Shown here: piece by piece, positions 59,824 to 61,868 of the stretch | How positions within the stretch are numbered: position 1 is the stretch's first letter | How the letters are laid out: each line of letters opens with the position of its first letter | DNA from: Clostridia bacterium | GTDB lineage: Bacteria > Bacillota > Clostridia > Oscillospirales > Acutalibacteraceae | NCBI GenBank assembly: GCA_017613735.1 | Contig: JAGADF010000014.1 | Span: forward strand, 1-61,868 | Direction of reading: 5' to 3' | Length of the DNA: 61,868 nt | Notes under the pieces: model-generated | What the model saw: only the letters and a program-made list of their open reading frames with translations | Told to the model about the DNA's origin: nothing | Databases searched by the model: none | Made by a program: the position numbers and the translations under genes

Positions 59824-60443
59824 GCGGACTGAAAGCAATCGAGACCGAATACAAGGGCTACCGCTTCCGCTCCCGCCTTGAGGCGCGTTGGGCGGTATTC
59901 TTCGACGCCTGCGGGGTCAGATGGGAATATGAGCCGGAGGGATACGACCTCGGCGACGGCACGTATTATCTGCCGGACTTCCTGCTCCACGGCGTGACCG
60001 TGAACCACGCCACCTACGCTGAAAACTGTGATATCTACGTCGAGGTCAAGGGTCAGATGAACGACGCCGATGCGGACAAGATCAAGCGGTTCGCAGAAGC
60101 CGGTATGCCGGAGGACGGTATGTGCGGTCTTTCCAAAACTCCAGTGCTTGTGGTCGGCAACATCCCCTGGGGCGAGACCTTCTACGGTCTGCTCGACGAT
60201 ATCCAGAGCGAGGCTTACAACGATCATCACGGATGGCCGAACTACTACAATTTTGAAACCATCGACGGCGACTATTTCGCTGCGTATCCCGGCATCGACA
60301 GGAACGGCGGATTTCAGCTGTTCGGCGACGACTCCGGCTACCTCGGCGACATGAACCGCGGCGCTACGCTGAAGGCATACGCGGCGGCGAGACAGGCGCG
60401 CTTTGAACACGGCGAAACGCCGAGAGTCAGGAGGTTCAGATGA
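59820..60443 (+). CDS. Phage-type PD-(D/E)XK-like protein
   Basis: This 207-residue protein has the pattern of a small nuclease in residues 1-90: RFRSRLEARWAVFFDACG with Glu, YYLPDFLL with Asp and YVEVKGQM with E-x-K. This is close to the domain also found in phage single-strand DNA recombination or endonuclease proteins. The C-terminal 100 residues are unassigned. The GTG start (59820) overlaps the previous stop (GTGA). Confidence 0.65.
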   Translation: MSGLKAIETEYKGYRFRSRLEARWAVFFDACGVRWEYEPEGYDLGDGTYYLPDFLLHGVTVNHATYAENCDIYVEVKGQMNDADADKIKRFAEAGMPEDGMCGLSKTPVLVVGNIPWGETFYGLLDDIQSEAYNDHHGWPNYYNFETIDGDYFAAYPGIDRNGGFQLFGDDSGYLGDMNRGATLKAYAAARQARFEHGETPRVRRFR

Positions 60444-61868
60444 TGAGAGACCTTGCCATATCCTACGGCAACAGCCGGCAGGCAAAGAAATGGGTCAACA
60501 AGACGATATCGTTCGACGCTCTGAAGGAGCGGCTGAAGACTACCATCCGCACAACGGAGTCGGCGGAGGAATACGCGAAGATGTCCAAGGCGCAGAGGGA
60601 CGCTGCGAAGGATCACGGCGGTTTTGTGGGCGGTACGCTGAAAGGCGGCCGCCGCAAGATCGACACCGTGGAACTGCGTTCCATGATCGCCCTGGACGGC
60701 GACCGCATCGACAAAGCCTTCCTCGACAATTACGAAACCGTCGCGCCGTATACCTCCGTGCTGTACACCACCCACAGCAGCACGGAGGATTCTCCGCGTA
60801 TCCGCATTATTTTCCCCATGACCCGCGACGTCTCCTCCGAGGAGTTCGTGGCGGTTTCCCGTTATGTGGCGCAGGCGCTCGGCATCGACTTTTTTGACGA
60901 GTGCAGCTATCAGCCGAATCAGCTGATGTACTGGCCGTCCACGCCGCAGAACGGAGTGTTCGTATATAAGGAAACAGATAAGGAATGGCTCGACCCGGAC
61001 GCCATCCTGTCGGCGCACCCGGAATGGACGGACCCCACACGGCTTCCGACCTCCTCCCGCGAAAGCAAGGCGAACACGGTCACGCAGCAGAAGGTGCAGG
61101 ATCCGCTGTCGAAGGACGGCGTGGTCGGTCTGTTCAACAGGGTCTTCTTCCCTGTGACGAAGGCGCTGGAGGCGTTCCTCTCCGATATCTATGAGCCGAC
61201 TGACAATCCGAACCGCTGGCATCTGATAGAATCACGCAGCATCGCCGGCGTGGAGGTCAAGGAGGACCGATTCGTCTACAGCCATCACGCCAAAGACCCC
61301 GCGTACCTCAAGCTCTGCAACGCATTTGACATCGTCCGCATACACAAATTCGGCGACGATGATGACAAGGCTTCCTTCCGCGCCATGTGCGACTTCGCCA
61401 TGCAGCAGGAGGACGTGAAGCTGCTTGCCGCCAACGAGCGCCTTGCCGAAGCGGAGGCGGACTTCACCGCCGGGGACGATGACTGGAAGAAACGGCTCAA
61501 ATATCAGCCGCGGACGAGCCTGCTCGAAAACAGCGTGTACAACCTCAATCTGATCCTCGCCAACGACCCCGACTTCCGCGGTTTCGCGTTCAACGAGATG
61601 GCGAACCGCATCCAGGTCACGGGACCACTGCCGTGGGATCGTCCGAAGGGCAATCTGTTCTGGCGTGACGCGGACACGGCGCAACTGAAGTCCGTAATCG
61701 ACATCAGATATCTGCCTTTCTCAAGCCGGAACCACGACGTGGCCTTCACGAAGATCGCCGACGACCGGCACTTCCACCCCGTCAGGAATTACCTTGACGG
61801 TCTTCCAGCGTGGGACGGCGTGAAGCGTGTGGAGGACCTTTTCATTAAGTATCTGAAAGCCGACGATA
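60440..61868 (+). CDS. Primase/VirE-like DNA replication protein, truncated by the window edge
   Basis: The open frame begins at ATG 60440 (or 60443) with a GGAGG site and runs off the right end (476 codons seen). The N-terminal part (~10-180) resembles the catalytic primase-like domain found in mobile-element replication proteins (RSMIALDGDRI, IRIIFPMTRD, QPNQLMYWPS). Residues from ~310 read as the start of a VirE/primase-helicase unit (HFHPVRNYLDGLPAWDGVKR), where the P-loop would follow outside the window. It is the replication gene of the element. Confidence 0.8.
   Translation, partial: MMRDLAISYGNSRQAKKWVNKTISFDALKERLKTTIRTTESAEEYAKMSKAQRDAAKDHGGFVGGTLKGGRRKIDTVELRSMIALDGDRIDKAFLDNYETVAPYTSVLYTTHSSTEDSPRIRIIFPMTRDVSSEEFVAVSRYVAQALGIDFFDECSYQPNQLMYWPSTPQNGVFVYKETDKEWLDPDAILSAHPEWTDPTRLPTSSRESKANTVTQQKVQDPLSKDGVVGLFNRVFFPVTKALEAFLSDIYEPTDNPNRWHLIESRSIAGVEVKEDRFVYSHHAKDPAYLKLCNAFDIVRIHKFGDDDDKASFRAMCDFAMQQEDVKLLAANERLAEAEADFTAGDDDWKKRLKYQPRTSLLENSVYNLNLILANDPDFRGFAFNEMANRIQVTGPLPWDRPKGNLFWRDADTAQLKSVIDIRYLPFSSRNHDVAFTKIADDRHFHPVRNYLDGLPAWDGVKRVEDLFIKYLKADD

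Noticed and set aside
60338-61222. 294-codon frame antisense to the primase-like gene
   Set aside because: Long only because of high G+C content; the sense strand has the recognisable domains and ribosome binding site.
1-61868. CRISPR arrays and rRNA genes
   Set aside because: No regularly spaced direct repeats with unique spacers and no rRNA landmarks were seen; the repeats found are single pairs or simple tandems.

Overview
The window reads as chromosomal DNA of a strictly anaerobic, low-to-moderate G+C Firmicute, most likely a Clostridia of the Ruminococcaceae/Oscillospiraceae type. Supporting signs are strong AGGAGG-type ribosome binding sites, TTGACA/TATAAT promoters with 17-bp spacers, many bidirectional intrinsic terminators, a GlgC/GlgD-type glycogen operon, a rubrerythrin-rubredoxin-superoxide reductase operon, a three-subunit flavin-based transhydrogenase, BspA-like repeat debris and sortase substrates. 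No rRNA operon and no CRISPR array were seen. Two tRNA genes and one tRNA-like remnant are present.

Layout. 1-9.5 kb: a secreted hydrolase-like protein with a wall-anchor tail, two small membrane proteins, a repeat/tRNA-remnant patch (3.5-3.9 kb), a TetR-MMPL transporter-lipoprotein operon with two visible operators, a CmpB-family membrane protein, and a strongly folded non-coding stretch. 9.5-13 kb: an Hsp20 gene under a CIRCE operator, an mntP-EamA operon and a decayed tyrosine integrase. 13-17.6 kb: a StnABC/HydBC-like operon (NuoE-, NuoF- and GltD-like subunits, no hydrogenase subunit). 17.6-20.6 kb: a surface-protein fragment, tRNA-Trp and a CAU tRNA, and a lysine riboswitch controlling a NhaC-superfamily transporter (LysW-like). 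20.6-27.2 kb: YgjP-type metallopeptidase, an alpha/beta hydrolase with an acidic tail, a TSCPD protein, gap, and a sortase with its adjacent probable substrate. 27.2-33 kb: glgB-glgC-glgD-glgA on the minus strand, with an apparent frameshift at the 3' end of glgD. 33-36.3 kb: a DUF2975/Xre pair and a membrane-tethered Xre regulator, with folded non-coding DNA around them.

36.3-42.5 kb is a compact phage-like cassette: small and large terminase, portal, prohead protease, major capsid protein and three small head-completion proteins. It has no tail, lysis, replication or integrase genes, is bounded by terminators, and its base composition looks like the host. 42.5-49.4 kb returns to housekeeping genes: a 1207-residue PAS-GGDEF-GAF-GGDEF-EAL protein, the rubrerythrin/rubredoxin/desulfoferrodoxin operon, a FabG-like reductase and RlmD.

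49.4-57.4 kb, directly after rlmD, is an acquired defence island. It holds a small HTH protein, two tandem C5-cytosine methyltransferases, an McrB-like motor and a LlaJI-family nuclease, i.e. a complete LlaJI-type restriction-modification system, followed by a convergent zinc-ribbon protein of unknown role. 57.6 kb to the end is a visibly more G+C-rich mobile element (repressor with palindromic operators, sigma-like protein, DUF4406 protein, PD-(D/E)XK-like protein, and a primase/VirE-like protein cut by the window edge).

The strongest candidates for new biology are the tail-less head cassette, the restriction island with its HTH and zinc-ribbon accessories, the folded non-coding regions near 9.3, 33.2 and 34.3 kb, and the paired repeat/tRNA-end loci at 3.5 and 18.0 kb.
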